From Planctomycetota bacterium (GTDB lineage: Bacteria > Planctomycetota > Planctomycetia > Pirellulales > UBA7805): a stretch of DNA of 7,981 nucleotides. Both the position numbers and the translations under genes were made by a program. The DNA lies in assembly GCA_014237955.1 (NCBI GenBank), contig JABABY010000083.1, positions 1 to 7,981 of the forward strand, read 5' to 3'. The notes beneath the pieces are model-generated. The model was not told where the DNA came from and ran no database searches. It worked only from the letters and a program-made list of their open reading frames with translations. Below, piece by piece: positions 1-6,541 of the stretch (positions are counted from its first letter, which is position 1; each line of letters opens with the position of its first letter).

Positions 1-7
1 TATCCTA

Positions 8-1057
8 ATGGGTATGAATGCTTATCCATCTTACGGAACTCCAGGCGAAACTATCGAAGACGCTGTGCAAAAGTTTGCACAATCTTTTGAAAAATTCCTT
101 CACAGAATCTGTCCAGAGGAAGAGGTAGAAAAAGCTGCCGATGTTCTCGGGCAACGAATAGTTAAAAATCTAACGGAGATGCCCGAGGATCATTACCAAT
201 CAGAAGATCGTAAAATAGAAGCACAAGCCCATCAGGCCAAAATAGGTTTCTGGCTTTATGTCGATAGCCAGATTAAATGGCGTAGAGGTCCGTGGAGGTC
301 GCATTTAGAAGAAGTCGCAAATTATTACGGTTGGACGGTAGCAAACTGCTGTACTGCGTATTTGGATAGAGAGCGAAAGCTTTTATTTGATGCTGGGAAC
401 TCTCCTCAACTCAGTGCTAAGTACCTGTGCAATCAAATCGTTTCATATAAGGTAGCGTTTGAAGCATTTAAGGAGATTACGGAAGAACGACCTACGAGGG
501 AGCGAACGCAAAAGGCACGACAAGAGGCAGAATTAGCCTATGACGATTTATTGCCAAAACTTAATTACCCCGAGGCAAGGAGTCGGATAATTAAGGCAAT
601 CCGTGATAGTGGAAGGGTCACGTATGAAACGAAGAAAGGCAAGAAACAATACAGCGAGAGGCACTTAGATAGGATGCTCCAAAGTTACCCACCTCCCCTT
701 GCTTGGCCCGGCCCTCACGTGGCATTCTTGATTGAATCTGAAGGTTTAGAAGCCGTTGACCAAAAAATAGACGAACTATACAGGCAGTGGGAAAGAGAGA
801 ATGTCGAAATTGCAAAGTCTATTTTCAATAAACTTCATAATGAAGCACAATTGAAAGGTGAAACTCTGGAGCGAACGGAATTGCTCCAGGCGGTCGCAAG
901 AGAAATGAGTCACAGGGAGAGCAAACGCTACCCTGAGGATACTACTCATAATTGTCTGCAAGGCTTGCCGCACTTCGCCCAAGTCAAAGATTGGCTAGAC
1001 GGTCATCGGCCCGAGGTTAAATTCAAGGTGTACCCTACACCCGTTAAGGGCATATAA
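8..1057 (+). CDS. Hypothetical protein of accessory segment, start uncertain (possibly 5'-partial)
   Basis: A 349-codon open frame ends with TAA at 1055-1057. I do not recognise the family. The product looks soluble and cytoplasmic: highly charged, rich in Glu, Lys and Arg, mostly helix-forming, with no signal peptide or membrane segment. Visible landmarks are a Trp-rich patch near residues 91-97 (KWRRGPW), a Lys/Arg-rich stretch near 205-225, and a Pro-rich turn near 227-235 (YPPPLAWPGP). The frame stays open through the two codons before the first ATG up to the window edge, and no ribosome binding site can be seen, so the true start may lie outside; ATG at 14 is another candidate. Lines sampled in this gene are 35-42% G+C, lower than the 48-57% of lines sampled in the - strand genes. 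It lies between the window edge and a truncated tRNA gene, which suggests cargo of an integrated element. No replication, recombinase or defence motif is evident. The coding call is fairly sure, the function unknown. Confidence 0.75.
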   Translation: MGMNAYPSYGTPGETIEDAVQKFAQSFEKFLHRICPEEEVEKAADVLGQRIVKNLTEMPEDHYQSEDRKIEAQAHQAKIGFWLYVDSQIKWRRGPWRSHLEEVANYYGWTVANCCTAYLDRERKLLFDAGNSPQLSAKYLCNQIVSYKVAFEAFKEITEERPTRERTQKARQEAELAYDDLLPKLNYPEARSRIIKAIRDSGRVTYETKKGKKQYSERHLDRMLQSYPPPLAWPGPHVAFLIESEGLEAVDQKIDELYRQWERENVEIAKSIFNKLHNEAQLKGETLERTELLQAVAREMSHRESKRYPEDTTHNCLQGLPHFAQVKDWLDGHRPEVKFKVYPTPVKGI

Positions 1058-1163
1058 GGGGGGTTTTCGGTGCCTTGCCCGAAATGCCCGATATGCGTTA
1101 CAGCCTATAAAAGAAGGGGTAAAACGCACCTCTCTAGAGCGGCTGAAAACCTACTTTCGTTCC

Positions 1164-1201
1164 TTAGGAAACCGTTGCTCTATCCCCTGAGCTACGAGGG
1201 C
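1164..1201 (-). pseudogene. 5' half of a tRNA-Arg(CCU) gene, truncated after the anticodon loop
   Basis: Read on the - strand from 1201, this matches tRNA positions 1-38. There is an acceptor 5' strand GCCCTCG, TA, a D-stem GCTC/GAGC closing an AGGGGATA loop, A26, an anticodon 5' strand ACGGT, and a loop TTCCTAA with anticodon CCT (arginine). The next bases on the - strand are GGAAC, not the ACCGT needed to close the anticodon stem. No variable loop, T-arm (GGTTCGA type) or acceptor 3' strand (CGAGGGC) follows anywhere to the left in the window. The break therefore falls exactly at the 3' edge of the anticodon loop, a common recombination point for tRNA-directed integrases. As it stands the gene cannot make a tRNA. 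I infer either a displaced tRNA end at the junction of an integrated element, or a tRNA gene split by insertion. The tRNA half itself is clear; the mechanism is inferred. Confidence 0.8.
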
Positions 1202-1252
1202 TTCAAAAATGTTGCCGACCATTGGTTTCACGAGAGCCGCCCAAACCACTCT

Positions 1253-1280
1253 ATTCTAAGGGAAAGCAGTTCCTCAGCAA
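1253..1280 (-). promoter_or_regulatory. Possible promoter of the tRNA-Arg gene
   Basis: On the - strand a TAGAAT (-10, 1258-1253, five of six consensus bases) is preceded by 16 bases and TTGCTG (-35, 1280-1275, three of six). Initiation would fall near 1246, about 45 bases before the tRNA 5' end. The position between the MATE stop region and the tRNA fits a separate tRNA promoter, but the -35 is weak. Confidence 0.3.
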
Positions 1281-1285
1281 ACCAA

Positions 1286-1298
1286 CCGGGATCCCCGG
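1286..1298 (-). terminator. Possible weak terminator after the MATE gene
   Basis: A 5-bp GC-only stem (CCGGG, loop ATC, CCCGG) lies 15 bases downstream of the MATE stop codon on the - strand. It is followed by TTGGTTTGC, which is T-rich but not a clean T-run. The location at the end of the operon supports termination; the short stem and poor tail weaken it. Confidence 0.3.
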
Positions 1299-1312
1299 CC
1301 CAAAGACACACG

Positions 1313-2671
1313 TTATACCTGGATGTTTTTCCAACCACCGTGATAAAAGCGGTAGAGGACCATCAGACAGCGCACAACAAGATCAAACAACATGGCATAC
1401 CAGGCACCCAGGACACCCCATTGAAAAACATCGATGGCGAGATAGGTCAGGGGAATGCGCATGCCAAGAAAGCCGATAAGAGTGAAGAGGAGCGGCCAAC
1501 GCGTATCGCCCGCCCCACGAAGTGCACCTACCAGAACCATTTCGACGGCTAGTGGCAGCATTGCAAGGCCCGCGATTCGAAGTAGTTGGGCCGACATCTC
1601 TGCGATGTCGTTTTCTTCTGGCGCGAGAAAAAAATCGGCCAGTTGCAGGCCACCAAAATAAAAAGCGATCCCCATCGATAACATAATCCCGCACGCGGTC
1701 AGACAGGCCATCAATACGCTTCGGCCGGCGCGATGAGCATCTCCCGCCCCAAGGTATTGACCGGCAAGCGTGGCGGCCGCCATCGAAAAGGCCGCACCTG
1801 GAAGAAAGCCCAGCGATTCCAAACGAATGGCCACGCTATGGGCTGCTGCGGCATCGTTTCCCAGTCGATTGATGAGAGAGACAAACCAAAGATTGCAGAC
1901 AATAACGAGGAGGGTATTGGCTCCGCCAGGAACCCCAATCCTTAAGAGCCGCCGAATCATATCAGCATCCGGCCAGAGCATCTGGAGATGAAGAGCCAAG
2001 CCACCGCGACCACCAACCAGTAGCAGCAGTACCAGAAGGCCACCGGTTACATAAGCCGCTGCAGTGCCGATTGCCAGCCCGTCCCAACCGAGATCTGGAA
2101 AAGGTCCGAGGCCAATCACAAGGGTACAACTTACGCCGATGTTTACTAGATTGACCAGAGACATTACCCAGAAAGCGGTCAGCATATCGCCCGCACCCCG
2201 CAAGCAGGCAATTCCCACTTTCTGGATCATAATGGCGGGAAGTACTGGCAGAATGTAATCTAAGTAGCGTACCGCAAATTGCGCAGCTTCATTTTCCAAT
2301 CCCAGGAGTGTTACGCTTGGACGGGCTAGGAGAAAACCCAAACTGGTTGCTACGCATGAAACGGCGATTCCGACCAGCAAGGACTGGTTGGCCACCAGCC
2401 TGACACCCTGTTTATTGCCGGCTCCGACAAATCGAGCGGTAATCGCTGTGGCACCAATTGCAACAAAATCGAAGAGGCTCGTCAGGAACCAGAGTAGGTA
2501 GGCAATCAGACCGATAGCTGCCAATTCTGGCGCTTCTTTGAGAAAGCGACCGGTAAGCCAAACATCGACCAGCATCACCAGTGCAAAAAGCAGTTGCTCC
2601 GCAAGCACGGGTAGTGCTAGCCGGAGCATGGTTTTGAAGGTGCCGGCGGATTCAGTGATAGATCGCGACAA
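1313..2671 (-). CDS. MATE family multidrug/Na+(H+) antiporter
   Basis: The product is 452 residues, the usual length for the multidrug and toxic compound extrusion family, which exports cationic drugs and metabolites across the cytoplasmic membrane in exchange for Na+ or H+. Nearly the whole chain is hydrophobic, fitting about 12 membrane segments. The family's internal duplication is visible: ACLRGAGD near residues 155-162 is echoed by ALRGAGD near 383-389, one per MatE half. Asp36 in the first segment (LVDVWLTGR) matches the conserved acidic residue of MATE pumps. The only start that includes the full N-terminus is TTG at 2671; the first ATG is codon 15 (2629), which would leave almost nothing before segment 1. 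A stop lies eight codons upstream of the TTG, with no ATG or GTG between. It starts 16 bases after the DUF1501 stop, so it is probably co-transcribed and perhaps translationally coupled. The substrate cannot be predicted. Family assignment is sure; the start is less so. Confidence 0.93.
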   Translation of the reverse strand: MSRSITESAGTFKTMLRLALPVLAEQLLFALVMLVDVWLTGRFLKEAPELAAIGLIAYLLWFLTSLFDFVAIGATAITARFVGAGNKQGVRLVANQSLLVGIAVSCVATSLGFLLARPSVTLLGLENEAAQFAVRYLDYILPVLPAIMIQKVGIACLRGAGDMLTAFWVMSLVNLVNIGVSCTLVIGLGPFPDLGWDGLAIGTAAAYVTGGLLVLLLLVGGRGGLALHLQMLWPDADMIRRLLRIGVPGGANTLLVIVCNLWFVSLINRLGNDAAAAHSVAIRLESLGFLPGAAFSMAAATLAGQYLGAGDAHRAGRSVLMACLTACGIMLSMGIAFYFGGLQLADFFLAPEENDIAEMSAQLLRIAGLAMLPLAVEMVLVGALRGAGDTRWPLLFTLIGFLGMRIPLTYLAIDVFQWGVLGAWYAMLFDLVVRCLMVLYRFYHGGWKNIQV

Positions 2672-2687
2672 GCTAGATCGGGTGATA

Positions 2688-3962
2688 TCAGGCTAGGAGT
2701 TCATCGATTGGTCGGCCACCGGCAGCGATTTTCATCGGGCGACCATTGGCTGACGTGAATCGAATATCCAGAGGAATACCAATACTTTTCAGTACGGTAG
2801 CCATAAGGTCTTCCGAGGAATAGGGAGTGGTTTCTACTTCCGTCCCATCCTGGCTGGTACGACCAACGGCAATACCCCGCTTAAATCCTGCTCCCCCAAC
2901 AACAGCACTCCAACTGCGAGCCCAATGGTCGCGACCAGCATTGCCGTTAATCCGGGGTGTTCGTCCAAACTCACCCAGCCAGAGGATGGCGACATCATCT
3001 AGCATACCACGATCATTCAGGTCGGCGACCAGGGCCGACATGGCTTGGTCCATTTCGGGAAGCTTTGTTTCCAGGCTTGTAAAGTTGTTGTTGTGGGTAT
3101 CCCAGCCCCCCAATTCGACTTCGACGATTGGTACACCTGCCTCAACCAATCGCCTGGCCAACAGGCATCCTCGACCAAAGTCCGTGTTCCCGTACGTTTC
3201 CTGCATGTTTTCAGGTTCTTGGGTTACCTGAAAAGCACCCATCTGCTCACTGGTGAGCAATCGTTCGGTTTTTTTTACAATTTTTGCATGCTCTTTAGGG
3301 GCATCTCCCCGTCCTTGACCAATAAAACGAGACTCCATCCGGTCAAGTAGCACCATGCGCTCCTGAAACCGGCTTTGTTCGGTCTCCATTTTAAGATTAC
3401 GAATCCGCCCGTTTGAATCGACGGCGAAGGGTGCGTACGCCATCCCCAAAAAGCCGGGGCCGATACTACTTCCTCCAACAGAAATAAAAGGGGGGATTTC
3501 GAGGTCCGATCTCGTTTGTTCTAACTGCTGTGCGACGAGGGCACCGTAGCTTGGGTGTTCCACGTTGGGGTTGGGAACGAATCCTGTATGCATGTAGTAC
3601 CGACCGCGGGTATGGTCTGCCTCTCGCGTACTCATCGAACGCACAATGGCCATGTGATGCATCTGTTTTGCCATGAGAGGCAGGTGCTCGCAAATTTGTA
3701 GATCAGCGGAAGTTGCAATCGGCCGGAACGGACCGCCTGTGGTACTGCCCGGCTTCATATCCCACATGTCAATGGTTGCAGGGCCACCTCCCATCCAAAG
3801 TAAAATCAATGCCTTTTTATTTTTGCGTACTTCCGTAGCATTTGCCTGTAGCGATGAAATTAGGGTCCAAGCTGGCGCTGCTATTGCACTGCTGCCAGCT
3901 AGATGCTGCAGAAAATGACGTCGCGCCATTTCGGGAGAACGTTTTGGGGAGGAAAGAGTCAT
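2688..3962 (-). CDS. DUF1501 domain-containing protein, TAT-exported
   Basis: The 424-residue product belongs to the DUF1501 family, which has an alkaline-phosphatase/sulfatase-like fold and is abundant in planctomycetes; its substrate is not established. A twin-arginine signal is visible: RRHFLQ at residues 14-19, a hydrophobic stretch to about residue 38, then a likely cleavage near QANA (39-42). This implies export in folded form. Family hallmarks follow: LWMGGGPATIDMWD (55-68), EADHTRGRYYMHTGF (114-128), GGWDTH (285-290), GEFGRTP (330-336) and GRDHW (343-347), the last three rich in likely metal-binding Asp and His. ATG at 3962 is preceded seven bases away by a good GGAG; ATG at codon 12, just before the twin arginines, is the alternative. 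The DUF1549/DUF1553 gene lies 126 bases upstream and the MATE gene 16 bases downstream, all in one direction. Co-occurrence of DUF1549/1553 with DUF1501 is typical and suggests joint function outside the membrane. Confidence 0.93.
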   Translation of the reverse strand: MTLSSPKRSPEMARRHFLQHLAGSSAIAAPAWTLISSLQANATEVRKNKKALILLWMGGGPATIDMWDMKPGSTTGGPFRPIATSADLQICEHLPLMAKQMHHMAIVRSMSTREADHTRGRYYMHTGFVPNPNVEHPSYGALVAQQLEQTRSDLEIPPFISVGGSSIGPGFLGMAYAPFAVDSNGRIRNLKMETEQSRFQERMVLLDRMESRFIGQGRGDAPKEHAKIVKKTERLLTSEQMGAFQVTQEPENMQETYGNTDFGRGCLLARRLVEAGVPIVEVELGGWDTHNNNFTSLETKLPEMDQAMSALVADLNDRGMLDDVAILWLGEFGRTPRINGNAGRDHWARSWSAVVGGAGFKRGIAVGRTSQDGTEVETTPYSSEDLMATVLKSIGIPLDIRFTSANGRPMKIAAGGRPIDELLA

Positions 3963-3969
3963 ACAAAGT

Positions 3970-3973
3970 CTCC
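3970..3973 (-). promoter_or_regulatory. Ribosome binding site of the DUF1501 gene
   Basis: GGAG on the - strand lies seven bases before the ATG at 3962 and supports that start over the ATG at codon 12. It is the only clear Shine-Dalgarno sequence among the four recognised genes here. Confidence 0.6.
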
Positions 3974-4088
3974 GTTTTATTTGTCCGCGTTCTATAGGCA
4001 GTGTAAGCGAAGTTGCTCATTTTGACACTGAAACTGTCGGTCATGATGCCCTTTTTCCAGGGATCTATGGGAACATCTAGTTCCGTTT

Positions 4089-5837
4089 CTAATGTTTAAG
4101 AATAAATTCATTGGTATTGAGCAGGGCCCACCAAATATCTTGTAAGGCGTCAGCCACACTTTCGCGATTGCGAAGGATGATCGTAGTCGCCCACTTGCGC
4201 TCTTGGCGACTTGCCTTACGGGCAAGTGCAGCCTCGAAGAGTCGGTTGATCTTCTCGGTGTTGCTAAGATTCCCGTCATTGGAAACCTGTTCCAAAAAGC
4301 TGCCCGGTGCTGTACTGGTAGCCCGCTTCACTAGATCACCATTAAAAAGCATAAGGCTTTGAGGAATCGTCCCGTTGAAAGTGTTGGCCTCATCATTCTC
4401 GTCGGTCCCAAAGGCGGTTGAAAACTGTCGAAGCCAACGCTCTTTGTCTTCATTCTGTTGTGCGACGTTTGACTTCGTCTTATCCGCTTTGGTGGCTTTC
4501 AGTAGTGACTCATAGAGTTCCTCCGCGAGCATCTGTCGCGGATAATATCGGCTGAACATGGGCGGATTTCCAAGCAATGGATCATCCTCGATGTTGCCGC
4601 TATTAAAGCGACTTGAACGAGAGTAAGCATCACTAAGCACAATCCAGCGGATCAACTCTTTGAGGTCGTGGCCTGAGTCCCGGAATGTTTTGCCTAGAAA
4701 CTGAAGTAGCTCAGGGTGCGAGGGGTGATTATGGGGTCCCATGTCGTCAAACGGTTTGGTGAAACCAAGGCCAAGAAAATGGGACCACATCCGATTAACC
4801 AGGGCTACCGGCAGATAGCCCGATTTGGTGACAAGTTTGGCAAGCTCCTCCCGACGATTTACCTCGTCAACGAATCCATTCCGTTCAAGTTCGGTACGCG
4901 TGCCATCGCTGTCTGTAAAGATAGGATACGTGGCAATGCGTTCTCCATTCCGTTTGTCGTAAAAAATCTCCGCCTCTTGGGGGTCGCCAGTAGGTCCCTG
5001 ATAGTCTTGGTTTTGTAAGTCAATGTAGGCGATGTCTCGACCGCCTTCGAAGCGTCGGAGTGCGACCGTCTGCCGAAAAAATGCATTAAGTTCCCAGAAT
5101 TGATTTTGCTTCCAGCTATTGAACGGATGAGGATGGCACTGGGTGCATTGTACGCGAATACCCATAAAGAGTTGTGCTGTTTTAGCCGTTGCTTGTACTG
5201 CCTCTTCGTCTAATTTCATCGCAAGAAAATTGACTGCGCCGTTGAAGTTATCAGCGTCGGGTTTGCTCGTGCCCCGCGCACTGATCAGCTCGTACACCAA
5301 TTGGTTGTATGGTTTGTTGTGCAGCAGCGACTCATGGAGGTATTGCCGCATTCCGTCCCGATTGGTACGAGTCCTCCGTTCGGTTCCTCCGCTACGGCCG
5401 ATCAAAATGTTTGTCCAAATCGTTGTCCAATTTCGCGCGTACTCTTGGTCGTAGCGGTCGGAAAGTAAAAGATTGACAAGACGGGTCTTTTTGTCGGGCG
5501 ACCGGTCGCCGACAAACTCGTTGAGTTCTTTGATGGAAGGAATCCGACCGAGAACATCGAGATAGACCCTTCGACACCATTTCCCATCGCTACAGGGCGG
5601 GGAAGGGATCACCTCATTTTCTTGCCAGCTCTCGTAGATTCGCCGGTTAATCTGTTCGACGATGTTTTCGGTGGTACCGGTATCGGCCGATGTCGGGGAG
5701 AAGCATCCCCAAAGAAGTCCTGCACCCAAAATGAAACGCAAGAAGAATACCGAGCAACGCAGGCTGGTTTTGCCTCGTTTCAGACCACAAAGGACAGAGT
5801 GCTCGTCGTTGCGAATCAAATGGATTTTTGGCGACAT
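4089..5837 (-). CDS. DUF1549 and DUF1553 domain-containing exported protein with CxxCH motif
   Basis: The 582-residue product has the planctomycete DUF1549-DUF1553 architecture. A basic N-terminus and hydrophobic segment (about residues 29-45) end in SPTSA (47-51), a plausible signal-peptidase site. DUF1549 spans about 56-257, with WCRRVYLDVLGRIPS (87-101), WTNILIGR (141-148) and VQCTQCHPHPF (229-239). The CTQCH at 231-235 has the form of a c-type heme attachment site, common in this family, but heme binding is unproven. DUF1553 spans about 325-580, with LVNRMWSHFLGLGF (346-359), HPSHPELL (371-378), RQMLAEELYESLL (434-446) and LLNTNEFILKH (572-582). The short linker and absence of an N-terminal cytochrome domain or carbohydrate-binding insert make it a compact member; relatives often exceed 700 residues. 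ATG at 5837 is the only Met before the signal segment, so the start is well fixed, though no strong Shine-Dalgarno is seen. It is the first gene of the operon with DUF1501 and MATE. The biochemical role is unknown. Confidence 0.93.
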   Translation of the reverse strand: MSPKIHLIRNDEHSVLCGLKRGKTSLRCSVFFLRFILGAGLLWGCFSPTSADTGTTENIVEQINRRIYESWQENEVIPSPPCSDGKWCRRVYLDVLGRIPSIKELNEFVGDRSPDKKTRLVNLLLSDRYDQEYARNWTTIWTNILIGRSGGTERRTRTNRDGMRQYLHESLLHNKPYNQLVYELISARGTSKPDADNFNGAVNFLAMKLDEEAVQATAKTAQLFMGIRVQCTQCHPHPFNSWKQNQFWELNAFFRQTVALRRFEGGRDIAYIDLQNQDYQGPTGDPQEAEIFYDKRNGERIATYPIFTDSDGTRTELERNGFVDEVNRREELAKLVTKSGYLPVALVNRMWSHFLGLGFTKPFDDMGPHNHPSHPELLQFLGKTFRDSGHDLKELIRWIVLSDAYSRSSRFNSGNIEDDPLLGNPPMFSRYYPRQMLAEELYESLLKATKADKTKSNVAQQNEDKERWLRQFSTAFGTDENDEANTFNGTIPQSLMLFNGDLVKRATSTAPGSFLEQVSNDGNLSNTEKINRLFEAALARKASRQERKWATTIILRNRESVADALQDIWWALLNTNEFILKH

Positions 5838-6055
5838 CGTGGGCCATTTCCGGTTACGGGCCTGAGAGACAGATTGGGGACACCATTAGTAAACCCTGCG
5901 AATCGCTCTGTGTACCGCTAAAGATGCTTCCCGCAAGATCGCGATCGCCGGCAGTCGTGGCTTACCCTTTGCCCATACCCCAAAATTTTTCCAAAAAACG
6001 TTAGCACAACGCTAAATGGTAGTTCTTTAGAGGGGGTCTATAGGCGGCCCCCGAG
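5838..6055. other. Gene-free leader of the DUF1549 operon
   Basis: No convincing gene is seen. The segment lies between the - strand terminator hairpin and the operon's first ATG, so it should hold the operon promoter. I could not find a good -35/-10 pair; a lone TATAGA on the - strand (6042-6037) has no matching -35. Small inverted repeats are present: TTAGC/GCTAA (6001-6015) and GGGGG/CCCCC (6032-6052, enclosing the TATAGA). The palindrome GATCGCGATC lies at 5937-5946. Confidence 0.5.
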
Positions 6056-6089
6056 GTATCATTTTAATACAGGTGTTCAGAAATGATAC
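6056..6089. repeat. Perfect 9-bp inverted repeat
   Basis: GTATCATTT (6056-6064) and AAATGATAC (6081-6089) are exact reverse complements separated by 16 bases. The repeat is AT-rich, so it is a weak RNA hairpin but a possible operator-like DNA site. It directly abuts the T-run of the stronger hairpin at 6101-6148. Confidence 0.6.
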
Positions 6090-6092
6090 ATC

Positions 6093-6148
6093 AAAAAGAG
6101 ACAGGCAAGGCAGGATGTCCGTTTTCCTCGGTATCCTGCCTTGCCTGT
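6093..6148 (-). terminator. Rho-independent terminator, 16-bp perfect stem
   Basis: The arms 6101-6116 and 6133-6148 (ACAGGCAAGGCAGGAT and its exact reverse complement) form a 16-bp stem around a 16-base loop; two G-T pairs and one C-G pair can extend it inward. On the - strand the stem is followed by CTCTTTTTG (T-run 6097-6093), the form expected of an intrinsic terminator. On the + strand the tail is only ATTTAGG, so termination there is less likely. It stands between the metallophosphatase gene and the DUF1549 operon, both on the - strand, and would insulate them. It is about 390 bases beyond the phosphatase stop codon, an unusually long 3' tail unless something lies between. Confidence 0.75.
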
Positions 6149-6541
6149 ATTTAGGCGAAATAGGTCGCCCGTTTGCCTTCTTCTCCGCTCCGTTGCCTTC
6201 TTCCCTGCTCCTACGTCTTCGCTTTCCGGAGAATGCCTCTTCTCTATAGAAAGCGAATTTTCAAGTCTTTTTTGCCAGTTTCTTCTCCACCGTTGGTTCC
6301 AGCCTCTTCACAGCCGGCCCCAAAATTCCTCTTACCAGTACACTCTTCGTGGCCTGTTCCGGCCCCGACTCTCACAACTATCTGGGGTTATCTAGTTGCA
6401 AAAGGTGTGCCAAACAGACTCGGGCGCTCTTTTGCCCGTTGGAATTTAGAATGTACTGGCGAGAAAATATGGCCCACTCAAGTGGGACCCCACCATGATG
6501 GCGTTCTGCGAATGGCGGGCGGTTACCAACCATTGAAACAA
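6149..6541. other. Gene-free 393-base stretch, pyrimidine-rich on the + strand
   Basis: No gene can be supported. The + strand of about 6165-6310 is strongly pyrimidine-rich. On the - strand short Glu/Gly/Lys-rich frames appear, for example GTG near 6374 to a TAG near 6245 (about 42 codons), and a frame ending in TAA just before the terminator (about 6155). They are interrupted by stops and look either decayed or accidental. Small stems are CGGGC/GCCCG (6421-6438) and CCCACT/AGTGGG (6473-6486). The first could be a weak - strand terminator for the phosphatase but lacks a T-run. Confidence 0.45.
6171..6210. repeat. Two tandem 20-bp pyrimidine-rich repeats
   Basis: Unit 1 (6171-6190) and unit 2 (6191-6210) match at 16 of 20 positions around a common core TTGCCTTCTTC. 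A 20-base unit does not preserve reading frame, which argues against a protein repeat. Confidence 0.6.

Noticed and set aside
1065..1084. Hairpin TTTCGG/CCGAAA just after the orphan gene
   Set aside because: The stem is only 6 bp with an 8-base loop and no T-run follows on the + strand, so it is not a supportable terminator.
1058..1163. Group I intron splitting tRNA-Arg(CCU), as known in Agrobacterium
   Set aside because: No group I core sequences were seen on the - strand to the left, no tRNA 3' exon is found, and the adjacent gene fills the space on the opposite strand.
1070..1552. 160-codon + strand open frame
   Set aside because: It runs across the tRNA half and antisense into the clearly real MATE gene, and its composition is not protein-like.
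3817..4044. Small - strand frame starting in the gap before DUF1501
   Set aside because: It overlaps the DUF1501 start in another frame, lacks a ribosome binding site, and the DUF1501 start has a good GGAG.
5695..5715. Lipoprotein signal (LWGC) in the DUF1549 protein
   Set aside because: Trp at position -2 does not fit the lipobox; a standard signal-peptidase site after SPTSA is more likely.
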